A stretch of 64,000 bases of DNA from Fibrella rubiginis (GTDB lineage Bacteria > Bacteroidota > Bacteroidia > Cytophagales > Spirosomataceae): the NCBI RefSeq assembly GCF_017353185.1, contig NZ_JAFMYV010000008.1, positions 62,001 to 126,000 on the forward strand, written 5' to 3'. The translations under genes and the position numbers were made by a program. Of the stretch, positions 1-9,148 are shown piece by piece (within the stretch, counting starts at the first letter, position 1; each line of letters opens with the position of its first letter). The notes below the pieces were generated by a model. The model saw nothing but the letters and a program-made list of their open reading frames with translations, searched no databases and was not told the DNA's origin.

Positions 1-485
1 ACCTCACGCAGGCGGGCCTGTTCGGCTTGTTCACGTTCCACTTCCTTGCGGGCCGCCACCACATCGCGCTCCGAGCTGAGTTTGTCGGTAAACATCTCCT
101 GCGCGACTTTTAAGTTTTTTTCGGCCAGCCGTAGCTCCGCCTGTGACTGAGCCACTTCCTTATTGTAGCCCGCCACTTCACCCGATTGAATAATGGCTAG
201 CGTCTGCCCTTTTTGTACATAATCACCTAGCTCGGCCCGCACGTCGCGCACATTGCCCCCCACCAACGGAAACACCCGGATCAGGCGGTTTTCGTCGGGC
301 ACTACATGACCAATCAGGCGCAATTGGCTGCGAATAGGCAGGCTTTGAACGGCTTCAGTCTGTACTCGGCTAACCATAGTATCAGTAAGGACAAAGGCCG
401 CTTTAGACGCCTCCAACACCGCCGGTTTTTGTTCTTTCGAGCAGCTTACCGCCGCCAGAACTAGGAGCATAAAAACAGATTTCAT
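1..485 (-). CDS. Efflux RND periplasmic adaptor subunit (CzcB/HlyD-like), 3' end cut by window edge
   Basis: The first 161 residues of a membrane-fusion (adaptor) protein that would bridge an inner-membrane RND pump and an outer-membrane channel in the periplasm. The N-terminus is a lipoprotein signal: MKSVFMLLVLAAVSC has a lipobox (AAVSC) and the protein should be lipid-anchored at that Cys. It is followed by the biotinyl-lipoyl-like segment (RVFPLVGGNVRDVRAELGDY, then VQKGQTLAIIQSGE), and then the start of the coiled-coil hairpin rich in Glu, Gln and Arg. The gene starts 20 bp after the TolC-family gene stop, so the two form an operon. The pump gene is expected just left of the window. Substrate (metal cations as in Czc/Cus, or drugs) cannot be told from this part. 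Confidence 0.88.
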   Translation of the reverse strand, partial: MKSVFMLLVLAAVSCSKEQKPAVLEASKAAFVLTDTMVSRVQTEAVQSLPIRSQLRLIGHVVPDENRLIRVFPLVGGNVRDVRAELGDYVQKGQTLAIIQSGEVAGYNKEVAQSQAELRLAEKNLKVAQEMFTDKLSSERDVVAARKEVEREQAEQARLRE

Positions 486-505
486 GGTTCTTGAGGAAGA
501 AAGCA

Positions 506-1753
506 CTACCGGAACAGGTCGGTGCCAATGGTGAACGTCAATTGTTCGTAGGCCGTAATGCGGTCGGCACTGAGGCGGTTGAGTTGTTGTACGTTTTGAA
601 GGTATGTTTCGAACAAATCCACAAATTCGATCAGCGACACGTTGCCCCGCTCGAAATTGCGCAGGATGCTTTGGTTGAGCTGGTCGAACTGTGCGGGAAA
701 ACTTTGGTCAATAGATCGGTAGGCTACTTCGGTCTGCTGAATTTCCTCCAGTGCCGCCCGAATTTCGTTTTCCACCACCGTCAGCACCTGCCGTTGCGCC
801 AACCGCAAATAGCTTCCCTGTGCCCGTGCCGATTGAATATTGCCCTGATTTCGGTTCAGAATCGGCAAATCCATGCTGAGCGTAATACCCAGATAGTTGG
901 GTGTGTAGGATGCATTTTGATCAAACATGCCCCCCACTCGCAGGTCGGGGGTGGCAAGTGCTTTCTGAAAAGCCGCGTTTGCATCGGCCTGACGCACGGC
1001 TACTTCAGCGCCTTTCAGGTCGGGTCTGTTTTCAAGAGCAAGTGACACCGCGTCGGTTAATGTGGGCAATGACCGGGCAAAGCGGGTAGTATCGGCGGGG
1101 CGGATAATGGGTTGAATCGTGGCCGACGTTTGCAGCAGAATACGCAGATCACGTTGCTGTTCGGTCAGGCGGTTTTGTAGCTCCAACTGGTCATTGTTGA
1201 GTTGCAACAGCAGAGCTTTAAGCCGGACGAGTTCGCGCAGAGCCACATTATTTTTTTCGTACTGCCGGGCAAAAGCCGCAATCGTCTCGGTGAGGCGGGT
1301 ACGTTGCTGCCGATACACAGCCAAGGTATTGCTGGTGAAGTAGATAGAGTAAAATCGACTGTGTAGATCAAACCGAAGGGTACGAAGCAGATCGGCAAAT
1401 TGTAATTCTGTCAGGCGACTTTGCTGAGTGGCCACTGCCACCCGCTTACTGCGTTTCCCGGCCAGCAGAATGGTTTGCTGGATGGCCAGCGCTTTCTGCC
1501 CAGTGCCACCAACGTCTAACACTTGCCCGGCGGCAGGGTTAAATGCATTCAGTTCTAAGTAAGCCGTGGGGTTGTCGAACAAGCGAGCCTGCACAATCTG
1601 CGCCTGTGCAGCTTCGATCTGAAACCGACCCGCCAGGGCCAGCAGGTTTCGACGAATAAATAGGCTGTCGGCTTGGGGCAACGTGACAGACAGTGTGTCC
1701 TGCGCTGCGGCGGTTGTGCAGATGCACAAAAACACAGCGAAACATAAACGCAT
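506..1753 (-). CDS. TolC-family outer membrane efflux protein (CzcC-like)
   Basis: Outer-membrane channel component of a tripartite efflux pump, 415 aa. The chosen ATG (1753-1751) gives a signal peptide, MRLCFAVFLCICTTAAAQ, cut before DTL. An upstream in-frame ATG at 1807 would only add a non-signal extension. The body shows the paired OEP repeats: long amphipathic helices with AQAQIVQARLFDNPTAYLEL in the first half and VAVRQADANAAFQKALATPD in the second, and a NYLGITLSMDLPILNRNQGNIQSA strand/turn typical of CzcC/CusC relatives. It is the promoter-proximal gene of the operon with the adaptor downstream. A divergent outer-membrane protein gene shares the control region. Confidence 0.88.
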   Translation of the reverse strand: MRLCFAVFLCICTTAAAQDTLSVTLPQADSLFIRRNLLALAGRFQIEAAQAQIVQARLFDNPTAYLELNAFNPAAGQVLDVGGTGQKALAIQQTILLAGKRSKRVAVATQQSRLTELQFADLLRTLRFDLHSRFYSIYFTSNTLAVYRQQRTRLTETIAAFARQYEKNNVALRELVRLKALLLQLNNDQLELQNRLTEQQRDLRILLQTSATIQPIIRPADTTRFARSLPTLTDAVSLALENRPDLKGAEVAVRQADANAAFQKALATPDLRVGGMFDQNASYTPNYLGITLSMDLPILNRNQGNIQSARAQGSYLRLAQRQVLTVVENEIRAALEEIQQTEVAYRSIDQSFPAQFDQLNQSILRNFERGNVSLIEFVDLFETYLQNVQQLNRLSADRITAYEQLTFTIGTDLFR

Positions 1754-1823
1754 AGTGGTGAAATTAAAACAGCAAAAAGTACCAATAACTGCAATGCAAA
1801 GGTCCACTTAAACAAACCCCTAT

Positions 1824-1856
1824 GCATTAAAATGATATTAATGCCTAAACATTAAT
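1824..1856. promoter_or_regulatory. Overlapping palindromes between divergent efflux and OMP genes (candidate operator)
   Basis: Three copies of the heptamer GCATTAA (or its complement) lie in 33 bp. GCATTAA at 1824-1830 pairs with TTAATGC at 1838-1844 across 7 bp. ATTAATG at 1837-1843 pairs with CATTAAT at 1850-1856 across 6 bp. The block sits midway in the 141-bp divergent spacer. Such nested AT-rich dyads are usual for metal-responsive regulators (ArsR/SmtB, Fur or MerR types), but no regulator gene lies next to it in the window, so the binding protein is unknown. Confidence 0.55.
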
Positions 1857-1894
1857 AGGAATTGGTATGTAGCCAGGTACAATTACACAACGTT

Positions 1895-2620
1895 ATGAAA
1901 AATCAATTTACACTTTTTACGGCCATATTATTGGCCTTAGGCACCTGTCTACCCGTTCTGGCACAGGAGTCCTATTTCAACGTTCCGGAGTCGGACGTAG
2001 CAGAGAAACATAAATTTACGGTGCAACAGCAGTTCAACTTTCAGGACTTTTATCGGTCGTTAACTACGGTTGATTATGGGCTCGGTAAGGATTGGGAAAT
2101 AGGCGCTAACCTGCTGAACCTCGACTATTACCCCCAGACGCGCAGTTTTCAGCGTAATGATTCGACCACCGAAAACGCCTATTCACCTCTGCTGCTGCTG
2201 AATTCGCAAAAAATTTTTAAGCTCGGTCATGATTTCCATGTGGGGCTGGGTGGGCAGGCAGGCTTCAACCTTACTCCTCAGACGGGGCAGCAAAAATTTG
2301 TGCATTATGTCTACGCCAACTTGAATAAGTCTTTCCGCGATGACCACTACAAGGTCACAGCGGGAATTTACAATGGCCATGTACGCTACCTCGGCGGCAG
2401 TCAGGCGGTAGGATTTCAGGCGGGCTTTGATGCGGGTATTTTTTACCAGAAACTGCACCTGCTTGGCGACTGGATATCCGGGCAGCACGACGTTGGTCAA
2501 CTGGGATTAGGGCTGGAAATCTATTTAACAAAAAGCCTTCCCCTAGCACTGGGCTGGCAGCGCAACAACCAGGATGGTTCGTCGGGGTTGATTGTACAGC
2601 TGACCTATAGCCCGGAATGA
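1895..2620 (+). CDS. Predicted outer-membrane beta-barrel protein of unknown function
   Basis: 241 aa. The ATG at 1895 starts a clear signal peptide ending PVLAQ before ESYF. An ORF extension to 1862 would place non-signal residues in front. The mature part has alternating hydrophobic/polar strands with aromatic girdles (FQDFYRSLTTVDYGLGKDWEIG, then ANLLNLDYYP; FHVGLGGQAGFNLTPQTG; GLGLEIYLTKSLPLALGWQ) and ends in a strand, as barrels do. It is divergent from the CzcBC-like operon, so a role in metal or drug homeostasis is possible by context only. I do not recognise a named family. Confidence 0.75.
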   Translation: MKNQFTLFTAILLALGTCLPVLAQESYFNVPESDVAEKHKFTVQQQFNFQDFYRSLTTVDYGLGKDWEIGANLLNLDYYPQTRSFQRNDSTTENAYSPLLLLNSQKIFKLGHDFHVGLGGQAGFNLTPQTGQQKFVHYVYANLNKSFRDDHYKVTAGIYNGHVRYLGGSQAVGFQAGFDAGIFYQKLHLLGDWISGQHDVGQLGLGLEIYLTKSLPLALGWQRNNQDGSSGLIVQLTYSPE

Positions 2621-2676
2621 ACTAGCCAACGGCCGGCTTGCTATATTGTCCTTATTTTGACCAAAACCTGTCATAT

Positions 2677-4740
2677 ATGAGGAGCCTGTTTTTAGCTCAA
2701 CTAGCATTGCTCGGCCTGTTGTCCAGTGCATTACCCCCCGTTTCGTCCGCGCAGAATTCGTCACCGTCACCAGCCAGTGAGTGGCAGATTGCGGCGCAGA
2801 ATATAGACCCGGCCAATTATTATGGTATCACCGTTGCCAATGGTATGATCGGTCTTGTCTCGTCGCCCGAGCCCATGAAGGTGAAAGACGTGGTGCTCAA
2901 CGGGGCCTTTGACACATACGGACGCGGGCGGGTGTCGAACATCCTGAAGGTGTTCAACTTCGCCAACATGAACCTCGACGTCGACGGACAGCGGATTGGC
3001 CCCAAAACCATCAGCAACTATCGCCAAACGCTTGATATGCAGAAGGCTGCGCTCACCACCACCTTCGACTATCAGAATAAAGTGACCGTGAAACAGACCG
3101 TTATGGCCCTGCGGCACCTGCCTTATTCAGCCCTGACGATGGTAGAAATCACGGCCAAAACTGCCTGCGAAATCATTCCGATGTCGGTGCTTGAATCACC
3201 GGAGAATTTAAAAGAAGTCAAAAACTTTTACTCCGAAATCGACCGGCCCCATGTCACCATTCGCCTGCTGACGTCGGTAGCCAAAAGCCCGTCGGGTAAA
3301 CATACGGTAGCCGCCTCCACCTCGTTCATTTTCGACGAACCCCACGGGCAGGAACCCGACGTGATCCACGAAGACTGGGATTACAACATGCACCTGGCCA
3401 AGTTTAAAAAGCGGCTGAAGGCGGGCGAAACTTATAAGTTCAGCGTAGTGGGTTCGGTATCTTCTACCGCCCACACCGCCGACCCACATAACGAAGCCGA
3501 ACGTCTCACGATTTTTGCAGCTCTGGAACGCACCCAACGGCTGCTGGTTCGCCATAACGCCGAATGGGATAAACTCTGGCAGTCGGACATCATCATTGAC
3601 GGTGATGCTGACGCCCAACGAGCAGTTCGCCAGGCACTCTACCACCTATACTCGTTTGCACGGGAAGGCACCGCCTATAGCTTGTCGCCGATGGGCCTGT
3701 CAGGGCTGGGTTACAACGGGCACGTATTCTGGGATACCGAACTCTGGATGTACCCTCCCCTGCTGATGCTGAAACCAGAGATAGCCAAATCACTGCTTGA
3801 GTATCGTTTTGAGCGCATGAGCATGGCACGGCAAAACGCGTTTAGTCATGGTTATCAGGGTGTTATGTTTCCCTGGGAGTCAGATGCCGACGGGCAGGAG
3901 GCCACCCCCGTGTGGGCACTCACGGGTCCATTTCAGCACCATATTACGGGCTGCGTAGGCTGGTCATTCTGGAGCTATTACCAGGTCACGAAAGACAAAG
4001 ACTGGCTCCGTACCCGTGGCTACCCAATGCTAAAAGAGGTGGCCGATTTCTGGAAAAGCCGCGTGGAAAAAGGTACTGACGGGCAACTGCACATCAACAA
4101 CGTAATTGGCTCGAATGAGTGGCAGGAGAACATCGACGATAATGCCTTCACAAACGGTATGGCTAAAACGTCGTTGCAATACGCCACCAAAGCCGCGCAG
4201 GAACTGGGCCTTGCCCCCGACCCGCAGTGGAACATTGTGGCAGCGGGCATCCCGATCCTGACCTTCCCGGACGGTACTACCAAAGAAAACCGCACTTATG
4301 ACGGCGTCACAATCAAGCAGGCCGACGTGAACCTGCTGGCCTACCCGCTTAAGGTAGTTACCAATGAGGCGCAGATTCGGAAAGACCTGGCCTATTACGG
4401 CCCTCGCTACTCGCCGGATGGCCCCGCTATGGGCTGGTCAACGCTGTCGACGCTGAACACGCGCCTGGGCGACGCTGAGAAAGGATACGAGTGGTTTGTG
4501 CGTAGCTACAAGCCGAATGAGGTGCCGCCCTTTGGTGTGATGGCTGAAACCGCCGGGGGAACCAACCCTTATTTCGCTACTGGCGCGGGGGGGATGCTAC
4601 AAGCTGTGCTTAGCGGTTTTGGTGGTCTCGACATCACCGACGCAGGTATTAATCAGCTAAAAGGCAAACTACCTAAAAAGTGGAAGTCATTGACTATCAA
4701 GGGCATTGGCACCGACAAGAGGACGGTGGTGGTAAAATAG
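2677..4740 (+). CDS. Secreted glycoside hydrolase family 65-like protein
   Basis: 687 aa, start ATG 2677 chosen because it opens a signal peptide (MRSLFLAQLALLGLLSSALP, cleaved near SSAQN), which indicates export to the periplasm. Order of parts: N-terminal beta-sandwich (about residues 30-270), linker helices, and an (alpha/alpha)6 barrel from about residue 320. The barrel carries GH65 signatures: GHVFWDTELWMYPPLLMLKP, then YRFERMSMARQNA and GVMFPWESDADGQE, and the acid region NNVIGSNEWQENIDDN with Glu481 as the likely general acid. GH65 includes phosphorylases and hydrolases of alpha-glucobioses. Export argues for a hydrolase, which is inference. It ends convergent with a TetR gene inside a long inverted repeat. 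Confidence 0.85.
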   Translation: MRSLFLAQLALLGLLSSALPPVSSAQNSSPSPASEWQIAAQNIDPANYYGITVANGMIGLVSSPEPMKVKDVVLNGAFDTYGRGRVSNILKVFNFANMNLDVDGQRIGPKTISNYRQTLDMQKAALTTTFDYQNKVTVKQTVMALRHLPYSALTMVEITAKTACEIIPMSVLESPENLKEVKNFYSEIDRPHVTIRLLTSVAKSPSGKHTVAASTSFIFDEPHGQEPDVIHEDWDYNMHLAKFKKRLKAGETYKFSVVGSVSSTAHTADPHNEAERLTIFAALERTQRLLVRHNAEWDKLWQSDIIIDGDADAQRAVRQALYHLYSFAREGTAYSLSPMGLSGLGYNGHVFWDTELWMYPPLLMLKPEIAKSLLEYRFERMSMARQNAFSHGYQGVMFPWESDADGQEATPVWALTGPFQHHITGCVGWSFWSYYQVTKDKDWLRTRGYPMLKEVADFWKSRVEKGTDGQLHINNVIGSNEWQENIDDNAFTNGMAKTSLQYATKAAQELGLAPDPQWNIVAAGIPILTFPDGTTKENRTYDGVTIKQADVNLLAYPLKVVTNEAQIRKDLAYYGPRYSPDGPAMGWSTLSTLNTRLGDAEKGYEWFVRSYKPNEVPPFGVMAETAGGTNPYFATGAGGMLQAVLSGFGGLDITDAGINQLKGKLPKKWKSLTIKGIGTDKRTVVVK

Positions 4741-4837
4741 CAGCGAGAAGCGAAACAAGAGGATGACGCATGAGCAACTCGCTTGTGTTATCCTCTTGTT
4801 TCCTGACTCTTACCTCTTGTTTCGCTTCTCGCTGCTA
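4738..4837. repeat. 25-bp perfect inverted repeat containing both convergent stop codons
   Basis: Arms 4738-4762 and 4813-4837 are perfect reverse complements (25/25) around a 50-nt loop. The first arm begins with the TAG stop of the GH65 gene and the second ends with the stop of the TetR gene read on the minus strand. The loop carries a further inverted copy of the inner part (AACAAGAGGAT 4754-4764 against ATCCTCTTGTT 4790-4800). No U-run follows either arm. Confidence 0.9.
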
Positions 4838-5506
4838 TTTCCACTGCCCATCAACCAGCGCTGTTTCTTTTCGGTCTACCTGCACCTTATTCGAATCAAC
4901 CACTGTGCGGCCAAGCGCAATATATATTAGTTTAAGCCCCTGCTCAATGCGGTTCCAGCCCTCTTCACTGCGCAAATCAATACCGACCATCGTCCGGTTA
5001 TTGTCGGCTAACAAAGTCATATAGGATAGCGCCGATATGGTAATTGCTGACACCGCCTGTATATCGGCCCCACCAATGTAGGAAAGCTCGTTAATAAGCC
5101 GCTGCGTTTCCTCGTCAATGGCTTTGCTCGCGGCTTCGGCCAGCGGATCATCGCTGATTGTGTTGGCTTTTAATAATTCCCGTGCGGCCTTACTGGTCCT
5201 AAATTGACGGAATATCTGAATAAGCTGCCGATGCCAGATACGGCCTAATTCGCTGTCGTTGGCAGGGCGCAATTGCGCCAGCACAGCAGGGGTAAACGTA
5301 GGGAATAAGGTACCTCTTTTTGTATAATGTTCAACTAGTCCTTCCAGCCCCCCAAAATAACGGTAAATAAGCACTTTGCTAACGCCCGCCCGTTCGGCAA
5401 CCCGGTTAACGCCAATGTGTTGCAGGCCCTTCTCAGCTAATACCTCCTCGAAAGCATCGAGGATACGCTGTGTGGTTTTGGCACGGTTTCTCTTTGTCTT
5501 TTCCAT
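4835..5506 (-). CDS. TetR/AcrR family transcriptional regulator
   Basis: 223 aa, a DNA-binding one-component regulator. The N-terminal helix-turn-helix is typical: TTQRILDAFEEVLAEKGLQ, then GVNRVAERAGVSKVLIYRYFGG, with the recognition helix at about residues 36-55. The C-terminal two thirds are a helical ligand and dimer domain without a recognised subfamily signature. It is convergent with the GH65 gene, so it need not regulate it. No clear palindromic operator was found in the 245 bp upstream, which are AT-rich and contain nothing else that I can name. Confidence 0.9.
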   Translation of the reverse strand: MEKTKRNRAKTTQRILDAFEEVLAEKGLQHIGVNRVAERAGVSKVLIYRYFGGLEGLVEHYTKRGTLFPTFTPAVLAQLRPANDSELGRIWHRQLIQIFRQFRTSKAARELLKANTISDDPLAEAASKAIDEETQRLINELSYIGGADIQAVSAITISALSYMTLLADNNRTMVGIDLRSEEGWNRIEQGLKLIYIALGRTVVDSNKVQVDRKETALVDGQWK

Positions 5507-5751
5507 TAGGTTAAAGTCCTATGTTTAGGAACTTCGGTGAGACGGGTAACATGTCTGGAAGTCACCGGCAGATTACACATTAAAGGCTGCTTTGCAAAAA
5601 ATTTGTATACTCAAGCAGAAGTTTTTTGTACGGTAATAAAGAAACCACGCAGATGAGTAAGGCTATAATTAGCTAAATGACGCAGTTATAAACTATTAAT
5701 TTATTTATTCCTGTTTTTGTCTATAACACAGACCAAGCGTCTTTACCTCTT

Positions 5752-8700
5752 TTAATTAGAAACGGACGGTATCTTAATCGACGTTTGCGTTCGGCGGGGT
5801 GTACCATCAGCGTAGGGTAGCGGCACCAGAATCAACACCGAGGTACCCTTATCAGTAGCGGCCTGCCACTGGATGGTACCTTTCAGCATGGCCACCCGCG
5901 ACTCGATGTTACCAATGCCCAATCCCTGTCGCACCCGTTCATAGACAAATCCCTGCCCATTGTCGGCGTAGGTCAGTTGAATTCGGTCTTCCCAGTACCG
6001 GCACGAAATGTCGATCTGAGAGGCGTTGGCATGTTTTAAGGTGTTGTTGATTAGCTCCTGTACAATACGGTAAAGCATCAGTTCGGTATCGGCGGGGAGG
6101 CGGCTGAGGGCAGCGTCGAGCACCAGACTTGTGTGGATAGCACCGGTACCCCCAATGCGTTCCAACAATTCTTCCAGCGCCGGGCCAAAGCCATATTGCG
6201 CTAATGTGCGGGGGTTTAACTCACGCAGCAGGTCACGCACGTCGCTGATGGTATCATTAATAAGACCATTGATGGCATTACGCAAGTTTCGGGGCGTTTC
6301 TTCATCACCAGCAAAGCGAGCCAACTGCGTAGTGTATAGTTTTAACGTGGCCAGACGGGTACCAATCTCATCATGGAGGTCGCGGGCAATGTCTTTCTTG
6401 GCCTGTTCCTGTACATCAAATGCCAGTCGTAACTGATCGGCCTGCTGCCGACGCAACTGATCCTCCCGGTGACGAACCCAATAGACAGCCAGTCCACCCA
6501 AAGCCGAAATAAGGCTGATTAGAAATGGGAATGTACGCCAGAACGGCGGGCTGATGTGAATGGCTAACCGCTGGATACGGTTGCTCCAGTGGCCGTCTTT
6601 GTTGGCGGCTTTCACTTCCAGAACATAATCGCCAGGGGGTACATTGGCATAACGCACGTAGTTTTTCTCCCCGGCTTTCACCCAATCGGTATCGTAGCCC
6701 GTTAGCCTGTAGGCGTATAGGTTGTGTGTGTTGCTTTGATAATCAACCGCCGAAAATTCAAGAGAAAACGTGTTCTGTGCGCTCGTAAGGGCTATTTCCT
6801 TAGCCTCGCTAATGGGCGCATCGGGTTGAAAGGACTCTTCATTTACCCGTAGATTATAAAAGTATACGGGTGGATTTGACCGAACGCTGCGGTATAGTTC
6901 AGGACGGCAGCTATTGTATCCATTTACACCACCAAAAAGCAATAGCCCATCACGGGTTTTTAGCAAGGCGTTTCCGTTAAACTCAAGGCCCTGCAGGCCG
7001 TCACTGAGGTCAAAATTTTTGAAATGATGGGTATCCAGGTCAAACCGGGAAATACCCCGGTTTGTGCTCATCCAGAGGTTATTATTCTTGTCGGGCAGCA
7101 CACCGTAGACAAAGGCGTTGGCTAACCCGTCGCGTTCCGTGTAGGTTATCAATCGGTTGGTACGACGGTCAAGCATGGTCAGGCCACGGTCAGTAGAGAT
7201 CCAGACAGCATTATGAGCAGGATCATCGTGGATGTGAAGCACCGTATAACCCGGCAAACCCGACATCAGCCGTCGCCACGGTGCCGATGAACCCGGCGGC
7301 GGCAGGGCGTAGCAAACAAAGCCATTCAGATAGGTGCCTACCCAAAGTTGCCGCCGTTGCGCATCCCAACGAAAAGCAAACAGGTTGTCGTTGGCTAAGT
7401 AGGGCATTTTCTGCCAGCCCCGACGGGCCAGACTCAATTGATATATCCCGTCTTCCGTAGCTGCCAGCAGCGTATCGGCGCTAATTGAAACCAGGTTGCG
7501 GGCATAATTTTCAGCTATATCGGCGTCGGTGGTACCGGCAGGCAGGAACGGAAACAACTCAAACGAATCGGTACGGGGGTGAAAGAGATAAGCTCCGCCA
7601 ATAGAACCTACCCACATCCGGTTATAAGGATCCACGTAGAGTTGTTTTACCAGGTTGTGCATCGGCAGTTGACTACGCGGGTGGTTGGTCATATACTGCC
7701 GCATTAGCTGACCTGTCTGTTGGTTCATTACATTGATACCCAGCTCAGTAGCAACCCATAACGGTGGCTGAAGCATTACTTTATCAGAGGCATTGGCTGC
7801 ATACTCGGCAAAACCACGTACGGTATAGTTCGATAAACGAGAGGCATTCTTGTCTGTATCTACCCGGCTGTCTTTCATTACCCCACCAAATACAAATGCA
7901 TCAGGTACCAGTTTTACAACGCCATTGGGGTCAACGTTAGCCCAGATCAGGCCCTGTCGATCAACCATAATTTTGTTGATCTCAAATAAACGTAGCAGAC
8001 GAGTGTTACTAACCGAGGCCTCAGCATTGCCAAACAGGCGGGTCCGTTTATCGAAATAGAGGATACCCTGCTGTTGCGTACCCAGCCAGAGCCGCTCATT
8101 CTGGTCTTCGCTGAGGCTGTAGATGGGGCTAATGGGTGTAGTACCTGCTACAGCATAGCTCCGGGCAACACCAGCGCGATGGTCGAACCGAATAAGACCC
8201 GTTGCCGTGCCAATCCAGGCGATATCGTCTTTGTCGATGTGAAATGAAAATACTGTTCGGGGAGGGCCAAACGCGTTGTCAGGGTGGTTACTGAAATAAT
8301 GAAACAGCCGTCTACTGGCCAGATTGTAGCGAACTAGTCCAGACGGAGAGTGCAACCAAACGTCGCCTGCTGCAGTACGTACGGTTGAGCTTTGCAGATC
8401 ATATTCATGCTTGGGTTTGAGCGACGCGTTTAGTATACGCTTCATACGCCGGGACAAATCGACCCGTACCAACCCCTCATCATCGCTGAGATAAAGTAGC
8501 TCTGTAGCATTGGCGTAGAATGGTAACGTGCGACAAGGAGTAGGGCGTGCGCCGGGTTTGGGCGCGCGGGCATAATAGCAGGTAAACCGGTCGTGTTTCC
8601 GGTCGTAGTGATTTAGTCCTTCCTCAGTGCCCACCCATAAGTCGCCGGTGGGGTCTTCAATGATACCGAAAATGTTGACTCCCCTGATCTGGCCAGCGCG

Positions 8701-8964
8701 ATGGTCGCTTGGGCGGTAGGTGCGAAACCGATGACCATCGTAGCAGTTGAGGCCATCCTGAGTGCCAAACCACATAAACCCCCGCGAATCGTCGATGATG
8801 TAATAAACCGACCCTTGTGTAAGCCCGTTTGCCACGCTGATGTGGTCAATCCTAAACCGGGCAGGTGGTAGCAGCGGTTCGGCATCAACCGTGTTTGGCA
8901 ACACCAGCCAACCCCATAGGCATAGTAGCCACAAATGTGGTATTTGCTGGCGGTTCATCTCCAT
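5752..8964 (-). CDS. Beta-propeller sensor histidine kinase (Reg_prop / Y_Y_Y / HisKA_3)
   Basis: 1070 aa (or 1068 aa from a second Met two codons in). The signal peptide ends near VDA/EPL. Then come about fourteen two-component-regulator propeller repeats (for example GLTQGSVYYIIDDSRGFMWF, then GTQDGLNCYDG) forming a periplasmic sensor to about residue 690. Next is a Y_Y_Y domain (YRLTGYDTDWVKAGEKNYVR, then YANVPPGDYVLEVKA), one membrane helix (about 795-815) and a cytoplasmic kinase core. The core has RDLHDEIGTRLATLKL with His864 as phospho-acceptor (HisKA_3), then HATPase_c boxes N (QELINNTLKHA), G1 (DNGQGF) and G2 (GLGIGNIESR). No receiver or HTH domain is fused and no response regulator lies next to it. 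In Bacteroidota such sensors usually detect glycans, but the ligand is unknown. Confidence 0.92.
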   Translation of the reverse strand: MEMNRQQIPHLWLLCLWGWLVLPNTVDAEPLLPPARFRIDHISVANGLTQGSVYYIIDDSRGFMWFGTQDGLNCYDGHRFRTYRPSDHRAGQIRGVNIFGIIEDPTGDLWVGTEEGLNHYDRKHDRFTCYYARAPKPGARPTPCRTLPFYANATELLYLSDDEGLVRVDLSRRMKRILNASLKPKHEYDLQSSTVRTAAGDVWLHSPSGLVRYNLASRRLFHYFSNHPDNAFGPPRTVFSFHIDKDDIAWIGTATGLIRFDHRAGVARSYAVAGTTPISPIYSLSEDQNERLWLGTQQQGILYFDKRTRLFGNAEASVSNTRLLRLFEINKIMVDRQGLIWANVDPNGVVKLVPDAFVFGGVMKDSRVDTDKNASRLSNYTVRGFAEYAANASDKVMLQPPLWVATELGINVMNQQTGQLMRQYMTNHPRSQLPMHNLVKQLYVDPYNRMWVGSIGGAYLFHPRTDSFELFPFLPAGTTDADIAENYARNLVSISADTLLAATEDGIYQLSLARRGWQKMPYLANDNLFAFRWDAQRRQLWVGTYLNGFVCYALPPPGSSAPWRRLMSGLPGYTVLHIHDDPAHNAVWISTDRGLTMLDRRTNRLITYTERDGLANAFVYGVLPDKNNNLWMSTNRGISRFDLDTHHFKNFDLSDGLQGLEFNGNALLKTRDGLLLFGGVNGYNSCRPELYRSVRSNPPVYFYNLRVNEESFQPDAPISEAKEIALTSAQNTFSLEFSAVDYQSNTHNLYAYRLTGYDTDWVKAGEKNYVRYANVPPGDYVLEVKAANKDGHWSNRIQRLAIHISPPFWRTFPFLISLISALGGLAVYWVRHREDQLRRQQADQLRLAFDVQEQAKKDIARDLHDEIGTRLATLKLYTTQLARFAGDEETPRNLRNAINGLINDTISDVRDLLRELNPRTLAQYGFGPALEELLERIGGTGAIHTSLVLDAALSRLPADTELMLYRIVQELINNTLKHANASQIDISCRYWEDRIQLTYADNGQGFVYERVRQGLGIGNIESRVAMLKGTIQWQAATDKGTSVLILVPLPYADGTPRRTQTSIKIPSVSN

Positions 8965-9080
8965 GGTTAGGCTGTAACGACTTATAAATGAACCGAATTA
9001 TACGAACTTTTCAACTGGAAAAATACATCCGTAAATGCTTATTTTTCAGATCGAATAGTCACCAAGTGTATTACATGTTT

Positions 9081-9131
9081 GATTAGTAAATAAAAAAGCG
9101 CCTTGCAGAAGCGCTTTTTTATTTACTAATC
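9081..9131. terminator. Intrinsic terminator hairpin downstream of the M20 peptidase gene
   Basis: Perfect 21-bp inverted repeat (9081-9101 and 9111-9131, 9-nt loop) with a GCGC core, flanked by A6 on one side and T6 on the other, so it can terminate in both directions. It lies 18 bp after the M20 peptidase stop and upstream of the kinase gene. Confidence 0.9.
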
Positions 9132-9148
9132 GAGAAATGGCTGTCCCT

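Noticed and set aside
491-1045. Plus-strand ORF of 184 aa
   Set aside because: It lies wholly opposite the TolC-family gene, has no recognisable domain and shows the composition expected of an antisense shadow.
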